DNA from: Herbiconiux sp. L3-i23
Lineage (GTDB): Bacteria > Actinomycetota > Actinomycetes > Actinomycetales > Microbacteriaceae
Length of the DNA stretch: 64,000 nucleotides
Assembly: GCF_023734115.1 (NCBI RefSeq)
Contig: NZ_AP025737.1
Coordinates: 372,001 to 436,000 of the forward strand
Reading direction: 5' to 3'
The notes beneath the pieces were generated by a model. The model did not search any database and was not told the DNA's origin. It saw only the letters and a list, made by a program, of their open reading frames with translations. Shown in pieces: positions 27,070 through 39,070 of this stretch; the first letter of the stretch is position 1, and each line of letters opens with the position of its first letter. The translations under genes and the position numbers were made by a program.

Positions 27070-27082
27070 GACCGTGCTCCTT
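27067..27082 (-). promoter_or_regulatory. Shine-Dalgarno AAGGAG with ATC start (UbiA gene)
   Basis: Minus strand AAGGAG (27082-27077), CACGGTC, then ATC ACC GAT (ATC 27069-27067). The frame stays open into the conserved protein. The next canonical in-frame start, GTG 27030, lacks a ribosome site. Confidence 0.45.
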
Positions 27083-27157
27083 CGTGCGAATGTCGGCGTC
27101 GGGGCGGCCCTGCGAGAACCTCAAGCGTAGCCGCCGAGTGCCGCGAGCCTAGAGTAG

Positions 27158-27802
27158 GTGGTCGTGACCGCCTCCCGACTGCACCTCGTCCGCCACGGCG
27201 AAGTCGCCAACCCCGACGGCCTGCTGTACGGGCGGCTGCCCGGGTTCACCCTCTCCGCGAAGGGCGTGCAGACCGCGCGGGCCGCCGCCGATCACCTCGT
27301 CGCCGAGGGGCGCACCGTGACCCGGGTCATCTCGTCGCCGCTGGAGCGCGCGGTGCAGTCGGCCGAGCCGATCGCCGCCGCGTACAGGCTCGGGATTGAG
27401 ATTCGCGAGGGCCTGCTCGAGGCGACGAGTCTGCTCGAGGGCGGGCAGTACCGGATGGACCTCAGCATCCTCGGCAAGCCGGCCGCCTGGCGCTACCTCA
27501 TGAATCCGATGCGTCCAAGCTGGGGCGAACCGTTCAAGGACGTCGCCCGCCGCGTCCTCACCGAGATGGACAAGGTGCGCGAGAGCGTCGCGAGCGGCGA
27601 CGTCGTGATGGTCAGCCATCAGCTCCCAATCTGGATGGCGCACCGAGCGGTCACCGGTCAGCGGCTGTTCCACGACCCGCGCAAACGGCGGTGCACTCTG
27701 TCGAGCATCACCAGCTTTGAACTTGCCGGAGACCGTTGGCGCGAGGTCGAGTACGCCGAGCCCGCCCGCGGCCTCGGCCTCAGGGACGTCGGAGCGGTCT
27801 GA
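27158..27802 (+). CDS. Histidine phosphatase family protein (phosphoglycerate-mutase-like)
   Basis: 214 aa. The catalytic motif LHLVRHGEVANPDG is at residue 8-21 with the phospho-His in RHG, and the second catalytic His is in VVMVSHQLPIW. SSPLERAVQSAEPIA supplies the usual phosphate-binding Arg. Cytosolic phosphatase; members act on phosphosugars, alpha-ribazole phosphate or other small phosphates. Start GTG 27158 or GTG 27164; TAGAGT just before it could be a -10 of a leaderless mRNA. Divergent from the DPPR synthase gene. Substrate not predictable. Confidence 0.85.
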   Translation: MVVTASRLHLVRHGEVANPDGLLYGRLPGFTLSAKGVQTARAAADHLVAEGRTVTRVISSPLERAVQSAEPIAAAYRLGIEIREGLLEATSLLEGGQYRMDLSILGKPAAWRYLMNPMRPSWGEPFKDVARRVLTEMDKVRESVASGDVVMVSHQLPIWMAHRAVTGQRLFHDPRKRRCTLSSITSFELAGDRWREVEYAEPARGLGLRDVGAV

Positions 27803-27935
27803 GCCGCTTCTCGGTACGGCTTCAGTCCGGTCGTCGAGTAGAGACGGAGGAGCCTATCGAGTCCCTGGCGCAAGCGTGCGCTATGGGCCCAGGGTCGAGT
27901 AAGCGGAGTGCACCGAGACCATTCCGCCGCAATGG

Positions 27936-29093
27936 TCACAGGTCGGCGTGGAGTTGCCAGACGCGCTCCGCCGAGTCGCGCCAGCTGAATGCCCTTGCTC
28001 GATCGCGGGCTTCGATGCCGAGACGCTCGAGCAGGGCGGTGTCGCCGACGGTGTCCGCGATCGCCTCCGCGAGACGCTCCGCGTAGTCGTTCACGCCTGC
28101 TGCGCCTGCGTCGGAGCGGTCGACCTCGACGCCCGCGCCCGCGACGACCTCGAGCAGAGCCGGGGCATCCGAGTGCACCAGCGGGCGCCCGAAGTGCAGT
28201 GCCTCGACAGCGGTGAGGCCGAATCCCTCAAGCACGCTCGGCACCACGACGACGGTGGCGCGCGAGAACACGACCGCCAACTCCGCGTCGGGCAACGGGT
28301 CGAGATGGCGGATGCGGCCCTCCGGCGCACCCGACTCGAAGATCGCGCGCTCCACCGACTGTTCCCGCCAGGTCGACGGACCCACGTGCAGCAGCGGCAG
28401 GTCCGGGAACCGCGGCGAGGCGGCGGCTCGGAACAGCGACTCGATGCCCCGGCGCGGGTCAAGGGTGCCGACGGTCAGTGCGTACTCATCGGGCAGCTGC
28501 AGGCGCTCTGCGATCGCATCGGCCTCCGCGGCGGTAGGAACCGTGAGGCTCGATGAGACCGCGCCACCGATCACTCGGATGCGGTCGCCGAAGTCGATGA
28601 ACCGCGACAGGTCTTCCGCCACAGCATGGGTCGGCACCACGATCGCGTCGGCGTGCTTACGCGCCCGCTTCGCCATGCGGCGCACCCACGGCTGATTCGG
28701 GTCGTTCGAGTCGGGGAACAGCCACGGAGCGGCATCGTGGATGGTCACCACCGTCTGCTCGCCGGGGGTCTCGTGCCGGTCGTGCCTCGACAGGGGCGCG
28801 AGCAGCGTGGGGGAATGGATCATGCCGCCGAGCGGGCGGGTGGTGAAACCGCTCTGCCAGGCCAAGGCGAGCTCGCGGTGCCCGAGGCTCGTGTGGTGCA
28901 CCTGTTCGAGCTCGGGCAGACGCTCCGCAAGGGCGTCCCGCTGGGCGTCGTCGAGCGCCGACGCGATGCCCTCGACCTCGCAATCGGCGGGTGCGTTCGC
29001 TATCAGGGCTCGGGTCAGCTCGACGCTGTAGCGGGCGGTGCCGCGCGGGGAGCTCGTGAGGGCCGGGTCGACCACCACTCGTAAAGTGACCAC
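27936..29093 (-). CDS. Glycosyltransferase family 4 (GT-B)
   Basis: 385 aa. Typical GT4: N-terminal VVVDPALTSSPRGTARYSVE and a middle HDAAPWLFPDSNDPNQ. The C-terminal donor domain begins YALTVGTLDPRRGIESL and carries VVVPSVLEGFGLTAVEAL, the E-x7-E motif that holds the nucleotide sugar, plus HSDAPALLEV. Retaining transferase, probably mannosyl or similar, acting at the cytosolic membrane face. Start GTG 29093 with TAGGCT 5-10 nt before it; leaderless expression is possible. Lies 47 bp after the DUF6541 gene on the same strand and likely in one unit with it and the GtrA gene. Confidence 0.87.
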   Translation of the reverse strand: MVTLRVVVDPALTSSPRGTARYSVELTRALIANAPADCEVEGIASALDDAQRDALAERLPELEQVHHTSLGHRELALAWQSGFTTRPLGGMIHSPTLLAPLSRHDRHETPGEQTVVTIHDAAPWLFPDSNDPNQPWVRRMAKRARKHADAIVVPTHAVAEDLSRFIDFGDRIRVIGGAVSSSLTVPTAAEADAIAERLQLPDEYALTVGTLDPRRGIESLFRAAASPRFPDLPLLHVGPSTWREQSVERAIFESGAPEGRIRHLDPLPDAELAVVFSRATVVVVPSVLEGFGLTAVEALHFGRPLVHSDAPALLEVVAGAGVEVDRSDAGAAGVNDYAERLAEAIADTVGDTALLERLGIEARDRARAFSWRDSAERVWQLHADL

Positions 29094-29140
29094 CGCTCGA
29101 GCCTATCCATGCAGGCCTGAAGGCCCACGGAGCGACGTGC

Positions 29141-31144
29141 TCAGTCGCAGGCGGAGATGCGGAACAGCCGGCTGCCGCCCTCTTCGGCGACGAGGGTGAA
29201 TCCGGGCGCATCGGCGGCGCGCGAGATCGCCGCGAACTCCTCGGCCTGCGGATCCCCGTTCCAGAGGAGGCCATCGGAGGCGAAGAGATAGTGAGCGTCG
29301 AGTCGGTCGAGAGCGGCGCAGATCGCGGGGTCGAGGCTCACCCTGTCGACCCAGAGGCGCACGAAGTCGCGGTCCTCGTCCCACTCGCCGGTGAGGTGCG
29401 GGAACAGCGACTCTCGTCCTCCGATCGCCCAGGTGAGGGTCGACCCGTTCCACGGATCGCCGACGATCACGGATCCGGGGGGTGTCAGTTCGGCGAGGCG
29501 GCCGAACAGCGCGACCTCGTCGGTGTCGAGCAGTCGACCGTCCTTCTGCGCGGCGAGCTCGTAGTTGCGCGCGACCGCGTCGCGCATGCCGCCCAGGGTC
29601 GGACCGAACCAGCTCGCGACAGTGACGACGACGAGGACCACCGACGCGGCGATCAGACCGCCGCGGCGACCCCACCGCCGCACCCGGGCGAGCGATGCGG
29701 TGAGCGTTGCGGCAGCGGCGGCGAGGAGCGGCGGTGCGAGCACGCCGAGCAGCGCGAACAACCGGAACTTGTCCTTGTACCAGAAGCCGGTCGCGAGCTT
29801 CGCGAAGTCGGAGTTCGACCCGGCGGCGAGCGCGTAGAGCACGACCGTGAGCAGATACGCGACCGCGGCCCAGCGAAGCCCCTTCACCCGGAACGCGAGG
29901 ACGAGCGCCACGAGGATACTCGCCGCCAGCACTCCCGTCACGGGCAGGGTGCTCTCGTCCGGCCCTGACGGCGGCGCGAGCAGCAGCCCCTGCAGCAGCG
30001 ACTCCCCGAGACTCTGCCGAGCCGTCGCCGGTCCGCCGTTGAGGCGATCGGAGATGGGCCTGACGTCTGCGGCGAAGTAGCGGAGCACCGCCATGCTGCC
30101 GATCGCGGCGGCCGCTGCGGTCGCGACGACGACACCCGCCAGGATCACGATCGTGCGACGGCGCCGTGCCGCATCGCGCAGCTCGCCGCGAGCCCACGAC
30201 GCGAGGGCCGCGACGAGCAGCGGCAGCACCAGCAGGGCGAAGCTGATGAGGGAGCGCGGATGCGCGAAGACGCTCGCCGCCAACCAGACGGCGACGAGGA
30301 GCACAGGCAGGACGACTTCGCGGGAGGCGACCCGCCGGAGCACCAGCACGGCGAGAGCGAGCCCCGCGGGCAGCAGGGCGTAGGCGAGTCCGGTCGGGTA
30401 GAGGACGCCCCACTGCAGCAGCAGGTACGGCCCCGCCGCCGTCAGCGACCCGGCGAGGGCCCCGACCACCGGCACGACGACTCGGACGCGCTGAACGGGG
30501 ACCACGACGGCCGCGAACCACGCGCTGCCGAGCGCGAAGACGGCGCCGGTCACCGCGATCCAGACCGCGCTGGTGGCGAGCCCGATCGACGAACCGGTCA
30601 TCTGCACCACGAGCGCGACGATCGCGTGCCACGCGGCGGGATAGAACTCGATGCCGTCGCCCGGATGGGTCATCCGATACAGATGGAACGAGGACGCGTC
30701 GCCGGTCTGCAGCACGGAGGCGACGGCGTTCAGGTGGAAGACGCCGTCGTAGGTCTGGCTGACCAGATCGGGGGATGCGACCGAGCCGAAGGCGATCGCG
30801 GCGGTCGCGATCGTGGCGACAAGGGCTGCGCCGCTGACGAGCAGCAACGGCCCGCGCGCGAACCCCTCGCGGAGGGCGGGGGAGGCGGGCAGCCATCGCC
30901 CGGCGGCCCACGCGAGAGCCGCGACGACGACGGTGGCGACGGCCACGGTGGGGATTCCGAACGGCACGCCGATCGCGCCGGTGACCACAGCGGCAGCCCC
31001 GATGATCGCGAGGGAGACAGGGGCGGAGAGCGCGAGAAGAGCGAGTCCGCGCACGCGGGCGAGGAAGGCGGCGACGCCGCCGGGGATCACGAGGATGAGG
31101 ACGGCGACCAGCACAGCCGGCACCACGGAGATCCACTCGCTCAC
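29141..31144 (-). CDS. DUF6541-like polytopic membrane protein (putative GT-C)
   Basis: 667 aa. Hydrophobic from residue 5 on, about 14 segments, and a soluble C-terminal part of about 150 aa. An acidic-plus-aromatic loop after the third segment (SQTYDGVFHLNAVASVL) and WWRAT-like distribution of charged loops resemble actinobacterial DUF6541 proteins, thought to be GT-C type transferases using polyprenyl-phosphate sugars. GTG start overlaps the stop of the GtrA gene (GTGA), so the two are translationally coupled: a flippase-like GtrA plus a GT-C enzyme is a sensible functional pair. Substrate unknown. Confidence 0.78.
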   Translation of the reverse strand: MSEWISVVPAVLVAVLILVIPGGVAAFLARVRGLALLALSAPVSLAIIGAAAVVTGAIGVPFGIPTVAVATVVVAALAWAAGRWLPASPALREGFARGPLLLVSGAALVATIATAAIAFGSVASPDLVSQTYDGVFHLNAVASVLQTGDASSFHLYRMTHPGDGIEFYPAAWHAIVALVVQMTGSSIGLATSAVWIAVTGAVFALGSAWFAAVVVPVQRVRVVVPVVGALAGSLTAAGPYLLLQWGVLYPTGLAYALLPAGLALAVLVLRRVASREVVLPVLLVAVWLAASVFAHPRSLISFALLVLPLLVAALASWARGELRDAARRRRTIVILAGVVVATAAAAAIGSMAVLRYFAADVRPISDRLNGGPATARQSLGESLLQGLLLAPPSGPDESTLPVTGVLAASILVALVLAFRVKGLRWAAVAYLLTVVLYALAAGSNSDFAKLATGFWYKDKFRLFALLGVLAPPLLAAAAATLTASLARVRRWGRRGGLIAASVVLVVVTVASWFGPTLGGMRDAVARNYELAAQKDGRLLDTDEVALFGRLAELTPPGSVIVGDPWNGSTLTWAIGGRESLFPHLTGEWDEDRDFVRLWVDRVSLDPAICAALDRLDAHYLFASDGLLWNGDPQAEEFAAISRAADAPGFTLVAEEGGSRLFRISACD

Positions 31145-31578
31145 GACGCCCCCTCCTGTGCGGCGGCGGCCGCGGCGACCGGCTGCTCGCGGAAGACCAC
31201 GGAGTGGTAGAGCACGAACCGGAGCACGACCACGATGCCGATGCTCACGACGTTGACGGCGTTGACGACGAGCGGCCCGTCACCGAGCAGCGCGGTGCCG
31301 AGCGCGACGATGCCCGCACCGAGTGCTGTGCAGACGACGTTCACGGCGATGAAGAGTGCCGCCTCCCGTCCTCGATGGCCGCGAGGCCTGCCCCGGAACG
31401 CCCACTCGCGGTTGCCGACGTAGGCGCTGATCAGCGCGACAAGCGACGACACGACCTTCGCGGCGACAGGAGACCAGCCGAGACCGACGAGGAAGAGGTT
31501 GAACAGCGACAGCTCGATCGCCGTGCTGATCGCCCCCACGAGCAGGAAACGAGCACCGGAATGTAGCAGCGTCCGCAT
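31141..31578 (-). CDS. GtrA family membrane protein, second copy
   Basis: 145 aa from ATG 31578, with GGGGAG just upstream. Four hydrophobic segments; GtrA motifs GARFLLVGAISTAIELSLFN and AYVGNREWAFRG. Presumed flippase for polyprenyl-phosphate-linked sugar. Its stop overlaps the start of the DUF6541 gene. It is divergent from the Dpm-like GT2 gene (31651), which would make the lipid-linked sugar, so the three genes form a plausible synthesis-flip-transfer module. Confidence 0.87.
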   Translation of the reverse strand: MRTLLHSGARFLLVGAISTAIELSLFNLFLVGLGWSPVAAKVVSSLVALISAYVGNREWAFRGRPRGHRGREAALFIAVNVVCTALGAGIVALGTALLGDGPLVVNAVNVVSIGIVVVLRFVLYHSVVFREQPVAAAAAAQEGAS

Positions 31579-31650
31579 GTCTCCCCGCCGCTCGATCGCC
31601 TCCCTTACGCTACTACCAGTCGCCCACCCGTGGGCCCTGGGAGAGGTTGC

Positions 31651-32418
31651 ATGGACATCGCGGTCGTCATGCCGGCGCATAACGAGGCCGAGGGCATCGG
31701 GGAGTTCCTCGCCGAGATCGAGGGCTCGCTGGCGGGCCGGTTCGAGCATCTCTACATCGTCGTCGACGACTGCTCCTCCGACGAGACGGCGGACCGCGCG
31801 CGCGCCGCGGCCGCGGCCGGCGGCTTCTCCGTCGACGTCATCCCCAACCCCCGCAACCTCGGGCACGGGCCCAGCGCCCTGCGGGCCTACCGAGCCGGGC
31901 TGACGACCGCGGCCTCCGTCGTCGTGCACGTCGACGGCGACGGGCAGTTCCGCGGCGAAGACGTGCTCGCGGTGGTGCAGGCGCTCGACGGCAACGACGT
32001 CGTCCACGGCATCCGACGCGGCCGCACCGACGCGTGGTACCGGCGAGTGCTCACCGGAACGCTCGGCGCGGTGATCCGCAACCTCGCGGGCGGGCAGGTG
32101 TTCGACGCCAACACGCCCCTGCGCGCCTACCGACGCGAGGCGCTCCGCTCCGTCTGCGACGAGGTGCCGGACGATGCGCTCGTCCCGCACGTGCATTTCT
32201 CGGTGCTCGAACGCCGTCTCGGCCTCCGAGTCGTCGGCGTCGACGTCGACAGCCTCCCGCGACGGGGGAGCACCAGCACGGGCACCATGTGGGGTCGCGC
32301 GCGATTCCAGCACCTGCTGCCGCCCGCCCGGCTGGTGAGCTTCACCTCGCGCGCCGCACGGGAACTCTTGACCCTCAACCAGAAGGGCCGGCGCGCGGCC
32401 GTCGAGACCCTTCCGTGA
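31651..32418 (+). CDS. Glycosyltransferase family 2 (polyprenyl-phosphate sugar transferase-like)
   Basis: 255 aa from ATG 31651, with GGGAGAGG upstream. GT-A motifs: DIAVVMPAHNEAEGIG at the N-terminus, VVDDCSSDETAD, the metal site VHVDGDGQF and GIRRGRTDAWYRR. No membrane helices at the C-terminus. The layout resembles Dpm/ArnC-like enzymes that charge polyprenyl phosphate with a sugar. The next gene, a GT-C protein, begins within its stop (GTGA). Confidence 0.83.
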   Translation: MDIAVVMPAHNEAEGIGEFLAEIEGSLAGRFEHLYIVVDDCSSDETADRARAAAAAGGFSVDVIPNPRNLGHGPSALRAYRAGLTTAASVVVHVDGDGQFRGEDVLAVVQALDGNDVVHGIRRGRTDAWYRRVLTGTLGAVIRNLAGGQVFDANTPLRAYRREALRSVCDEVPDDALVPHVHFSVLERRLGLRVVGVDVDSLPRRGSTSTGTMWGRARFQHLLPPARLVSFTSRAARELLTLNQKGRRAAVETLP

Positions 32419-33929
32419 CGACCGCCTCCGCAACGGCCGCTTCCACGCCGGCTCCCGCTGCGCGCCGCCATGCCGTTCCCGCGATCGCCGCCGCCATCGC
32501 GGTCGGGGCCGCGTTCACCGCCCTCGTCGTCGCCGGTCTGCTGCGCACACGGCTCTGGGAGGACGAGGCGTACAACCTCTCCGTGCCGCTGAACCTCGCG
32601 CTCGGCCGCGGCTACCTCAGCGCGGGCATCCTGAACGACGGCGTTCCCGCCCTGTTCGATCCCAAGGTCTCGACGGGACCCGCGGTGCTCGCGCCCATCG
32701 CACCGCTGATCGCGGCCGGAGTGGACCCGGTCACCGCCGGACGACTGGTCGGCGCCGCGTTCGCCCTCGCCCTCGCGGCGGGGCTTCTCCTCTTCGGCAG
32801 ACGCATCGCCGGAATGTGGGGCGGCATCGCCGCCGTCTCGGCGCTCGTCCTCTTCACCGCCGCCGACTCGGCATCCCCGATCCAGGGACTCACCGACGTG
32901 TTGGGCGAGCTTCCCGCCGCCGCGTTCCTCGTCTTCGCCGTGCTGACGCTCCGACGCCACCCGCTCGCAGCGGGTGCGCTCATCGGGCTCGCGTTCGAGA
33001 GCAAGAATCTCAGCGTGTTGGCCATCCCCGCCCTCGTCGTCGGCGCCGTGCTCTCCGGTGACGCAACGCGGCAGCGGATCCGACATGTGCTGCTCCTCGC
33101 CGCCGGTGCCGCCATCCCGGTCGCGGTATTCGAGATGGTGCGCCTCGTCGCCCTCGGCCCTGGCGGCTACCTGACCTCGGTGCGCGCGCTCGGCCGCTTC
33201 CTGCTCTCCGGGGGGCAGAGCGGGTTCAGCTCGCCGTGGTGGGAGAAGGCGGGCGCAGCGCTCGCCGCATGGTCGCTGCCCGCCTGGGTGCCCGCTATCC
33301 TGCTCGCCGCCGCGATGGCGGTCCTCGTCGTCGCGCGCCGGTCGCCGCTACTCGGACGCGCGCTCGGGCGGGTGCGGATCGAACTGATCGTTGTCGCATC
33401 GCTCTTCGTGCTGTGGACCGTATGGTGGTGGGTCTCGTCGAGCACCCCGGTGTGGGTACGTCACCCGGCGCCGGCGCTCGTCCTCGCGGGAGCCGTCGTG
33501 GCCGCTCTGCTCGTGCTCGCCGTGCGCGCCCTCGCGGCCGGGCGCCGTGCGTCGCGGATCGCATCGTGGAGCGTCGCCGTCGCGCTCTGCCTCGCCGTCG
33601 CGGGAGGCGCCGTCGTGCGGCTGGCCGACGTGTACGACCCACGCCGCGAGAGCCTCGCCCAGCAGCGTGCCACCGCCGAGGCCATCGCCCTCGACGACGG
33701 AACCGACCGTGTCCACGGCTCGTGGGGCCCGCCGGTGAGCATCGCCTTCCTGCAGGGCAAACGTCTCGTGCTTCCCGGCGAGGGTGGTGGGCAGGACGGC
33801 GTGTGGACGTTCCCGCCCGGAATCGACGACCTCGTCGCGGGCGGCGACGCAGTCGGCGTCGAATCGTGCGCCGACCCGGTCGAAAACCGGGGATACCGCT
33901 CGTGCCTTCTTCGCGGCGTCTCGGGCTGA
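32415..33929 (+). CDS. GT39-like polytopic glycosyltransferase (GT-C)
   Basis: 504 aa from GTG 32415 (GTGA with the GT2 stop). About ten to eleven membrane segments. The first loop contains TRLWEDEAYNLSVPLNL; the acidic pair E-D-E after the first helix is the catalytic signature of PMT/ArnT-type GT-C enzymes. A short extracytoplasmic C-terminus follows. It should use the polyprenyl-phosphate sugar made by the preceding enzyme on the outer side of the membrane. Acceptor unknown. High GC; ends 80 bp before the next GT2 gene. Confidence 0.82.
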   Translation: MTTASATAASTPAPAARRHAVPAIAAAIAVGAAFTALVVAGLLRTRLWEDEAYNLSVPLNLALGRGYLSAGILNDGVPALFDPKVSTGPAVLAPIAPLIAAGVDPVTAGRLVGAAFALALAAGLLLFGRRIAGMWGGIAAVSALVLFTAADSASPIQGLTDVLGELPAAAFLVFAVLTLRRHPLAAGALIGLAFESKNLSVLAIPALVVGAVLSGDATRQRIRHVLLLAAGAAIPVAVFEMVRLVALGPGGYLTSVRALGRFLLSGGQSGFSSPWWEKAGAALAAWSLPAWVPAILLAAAMAVLVVARRSPLLGRALGRVRIELIVVASLFVLWTVWWWVSSSTPVWVRHPAPALVLAGAVVAALLVLAVRALAAGRRASRIASWSVAVALCLAVAGGAVVRLADVYDPRRESLAQQRATAEAIALDDGTDRVHGSWGPPVSIAFLQGKRLVLPGEGGGQDGVWTFPPGIDDLVAGGDAVGVESCADPVENRGYRSCLLRGVSG

Positions 33930-34035
33930 CTTCCGAGCGAACGCCGCGAGCTCCCGGCCCGCCGGTGCGGGCGACGCCCGTGGGATGGCCTCCCGGTAGA
34001 ATCGCACGGTCATCGACCGCTTCGCGCACGACCCC

Positions 34036-34050
34036 GGAGGATCCGCCATC
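34036..34050 (+). promoter_or_regulatory. Shine-Dalgarno GGAGGA with ATC start (GT2 gene)
   Basis: GGAGGA (34036-34041), six bases TCCGCC, then ATC TCG AAG ATC. Reading upstream in frame from the ATC to the stop codon at 33997 no ATG, GTG or TTG occurs, and the next canonical start downstream (GTG 34153) would delete the conserved core. Confidence 0.6.
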
Positions 34051-34989
34051 TCGAAGATCGTCGCCGTCGTCGTCGCCTACAACCGGCGCGAACTGCTCAC
34101 CGAGACGCTGAAGGCGCTGCTCGGACAGAGCCGTCCGCTCGACCGGATCGTCGTGGTCGACAACGCCTCCGACGACGGATCGGGCGAACTCGCCCGCGAG
34201 ATCGCCCCGCAGGCCGACGTCGTCTCCCTCTCCCGCAACACCGGCGGTGCCGGGGGCTTCGCCGTCGGCATCGAGCGCGCCGTCTCCGCGCACGGCGCCG
34301 ATTACGTGTGGGTCATGGACGACGACACCGTCCCCACCGCCACGGCCGCCGAGGAGCTCGAGGCCATGGCGAAGCGCCTTCCGGGCGCCCGGCTGCTCGC
34401 CTCACGCGTGGTGTGGACCGACGGACGCGACCACCCCATGAACACGCCGCGCCCGTGGCGGCTGCGATCCAAGCGCGTGGACGAGGCGCTCCGCGGCGTC
34501 GACGGCTTCCCGTTCCGCTCGGCCTCGTTCGTCTCGCTCTTCATGCCCGCCGCGCTCGTGCGCACGCTCGGGCTGCCGATCGCCGACTACTTCCTCTGGA
34601 ACGACGACTTCGAATACTCGACCCGTCTCGTGCGGGGCGGCGTCGGCGTGTACTGCGCCCGCAGCGTCGTCGAGCACCGCACCAAGGCGTTCGGGGACAC
34701 CGCCGTCGACCCCGGCGAACGCTTCTACTTCGAGGTGCGCAACAAGATCTGGATGTTCCGCCATTCGCGTTCGCTGTCGCTTCCCGAGAAGGGGCTGTAC
34801 GGCGGCGCGACGCTGCTGCGTTGGGTCCGCACCTACCTGAACTCGCCGGGGAGAGCAGTGCTCCGATCGGCGTTCACGCGCGGGGTGCGCGACGGGTTCC
34901 AGGCGCCGCCGCGGTCGAACGCGGAGGTGCTCGACGGCTTCGGCGAGGTGTCCGACGCCATCGCACGCTTCGAGGCGAGTCGTGGCTGA
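34048..34989 (+). CDS. Glycosyltransferase family 2 (GlfT1-like?), probable ATC start
   Basis: About 313 aa. The N-terminal strand KIVAVVVAYNRRELL, followed by VVDNASDDGSGELA, LSRNTGGAGGFAVG and the metal motif VWVMDDDTVP, is the standard GT2 core. NTGGAGGF is frequent in rhamnosyl- and galactofuranosyltransferases. A FLWNDDFEYSTRL motif supplies the acid/base region. The start must lie before VVVAYNR, yet the only possible codon there with a ribosome site is ATC 34048. Because glf and a GlfT2-like gene follow in the same run of overlapping genes, a GlfT1-like role (first Galf residues) is plausible but unproven. Confidence 0.82.
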   Translation: MSKIVAVVVAYNRRELLTETLKALLGQSRPLDRIVVVDNASDDGSGELAREIAPQADVVSLSRNTGGAGGFAVGIERAVSAHGADYVWVMDDDTVPTATAAEELEAMAKRLPGARLLASRVVWTDGRDHPMNTPRPWRLRSKRVDEALRGVDGFPFRSASFVSLFMPAALVRTLGLPIADYFLWNDDFEYSTRLVRGGVGVYCARSVVEHRTKAFGDTAVDPGERFYFEVRNKIWMFRHSRSLSLPEKGLYGGATLLRWVRTYLNSPGRAVLRSAFTRGVRDGFQAPPRSNAEVLDGFGEVSDAIARFEASRG

Positions 34990-35845
34990 CACGGCACCGT
35001 TCTCACTCCTGCTCCCGGTCTACCGCGGCGACGATGCCCGATTCCTGCGCCGCGCCTTCACCAGCTCGGTGCACGACCAGACCCTGCGCCCCGACGAGGT
35101 CATCGTGGTCCGCGACGGGCCCGTCCCCGACGAGGTCGAAGCGGTGCTGCGCGATCTCGAGACCGAGTCGCCGGTGCCCACCACCGTGCTGCGTCTGCCC
35201 GATAACATCGGCCTCGCCCATGCGCTGCGCAAGGGACTCGCCGCCTGCACGCACGAGATCGTCGCCCGCATGGACGCCGACGACATTTCCCTGCCCGAAC
35301 GTTTCGAGCGTCAACTCGCCGCGATGACCGCCGACGGCCTCGACATGGTCGGCGCCGGCATGTTCGAGTTCCTCGAGGACAACGGCAAGGTGCTCGGTAG
35401 GCGCACCCCGCCGTCGGGGCTCGAACGCATCCGCAGCTACTCGCGCTTCCACGACCCCTTCAACCACCCGACCGTCGTGTACCGCAAGCAGGCCGTGCAC
35501 AAGGCGGGCGGGTACCAGGAGCTCGGCCTCATGGAGGACTACTGGCTCTTCGTGCGGATGATCCACTCCGGCGCCATCGTCGACAACGTGCCCGCGCCGC
35601 TGCTGATGTACCGGGTCGGGGCCGGGGCGTACCGCCGCCGCGGCGGCTACAAGCAGTTGGTCGCCGAGCTGCGCCTCCAGCGCGAGTTCCGGCGGATCCA
35701 CTTCACCACCCGCCGGCAGATGCTGCGCAACATCGGCATCCGGGCCAGCTACCGTCTCGTCCCCGTGGGCATCCGCCAGGTGATCTACCGGGCTTTCATC
35801 GCCAATCCAGGTGCCCGCAAGACCCGCTCAGCACGGGTCGAATAG
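34982..35845 (+). CDS. Glycosyltransferase family 2
   Basis: 287 aa, GTG start inside the end of the previous gene (8-bp overlap). GT-A motifs: SLLLPVYRGDDARFL, the Asp in VVRDGPVPDE, IVARMDADDISLPERF as metal site and LMEDYWLFVRMI as the late acidic motif. No membrane segments. It resembles amylovoran/colanic-acid-type transferases (AmsE-like). Lies directly upstream of glf and probably in the same transcript. Sugar unknown. Confidence 0.87.
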   Translation: MADTAPFSLLLPVYRGDDARFLRRAFTSSVHDQTLRPDEVIVVRDGPVPDEVEAVLRDLETESPVPTTVLRLPDNIGLAHALRKGLAACTHEIVARMDADDISLPERFERQLAAMTADGLDMVGAGMFEFLEDNGKVLGRRTPPSGLERIRSYSRFHDPFNHPTVVYRKQAVHKAGGYQELGLMEDYWLFVRMIHSGAIVDNVPAPLLMYRVGAGAYRRRGGYKQLVAELRLQREFRRIHFTTRRQMLRNIGIRASYRLVPVGIRQVIYRAFIANPGARKTRSARVE

Positions 35846-35881
35846 GGTTTAGCGTCGTCCCGGAGTCTTCCGGGGCAGTGA

Positions 35882-39051
<3,170 letters not shown>

Positions 39052-39070
39052 ACACGGTGAGCGTGCATAC

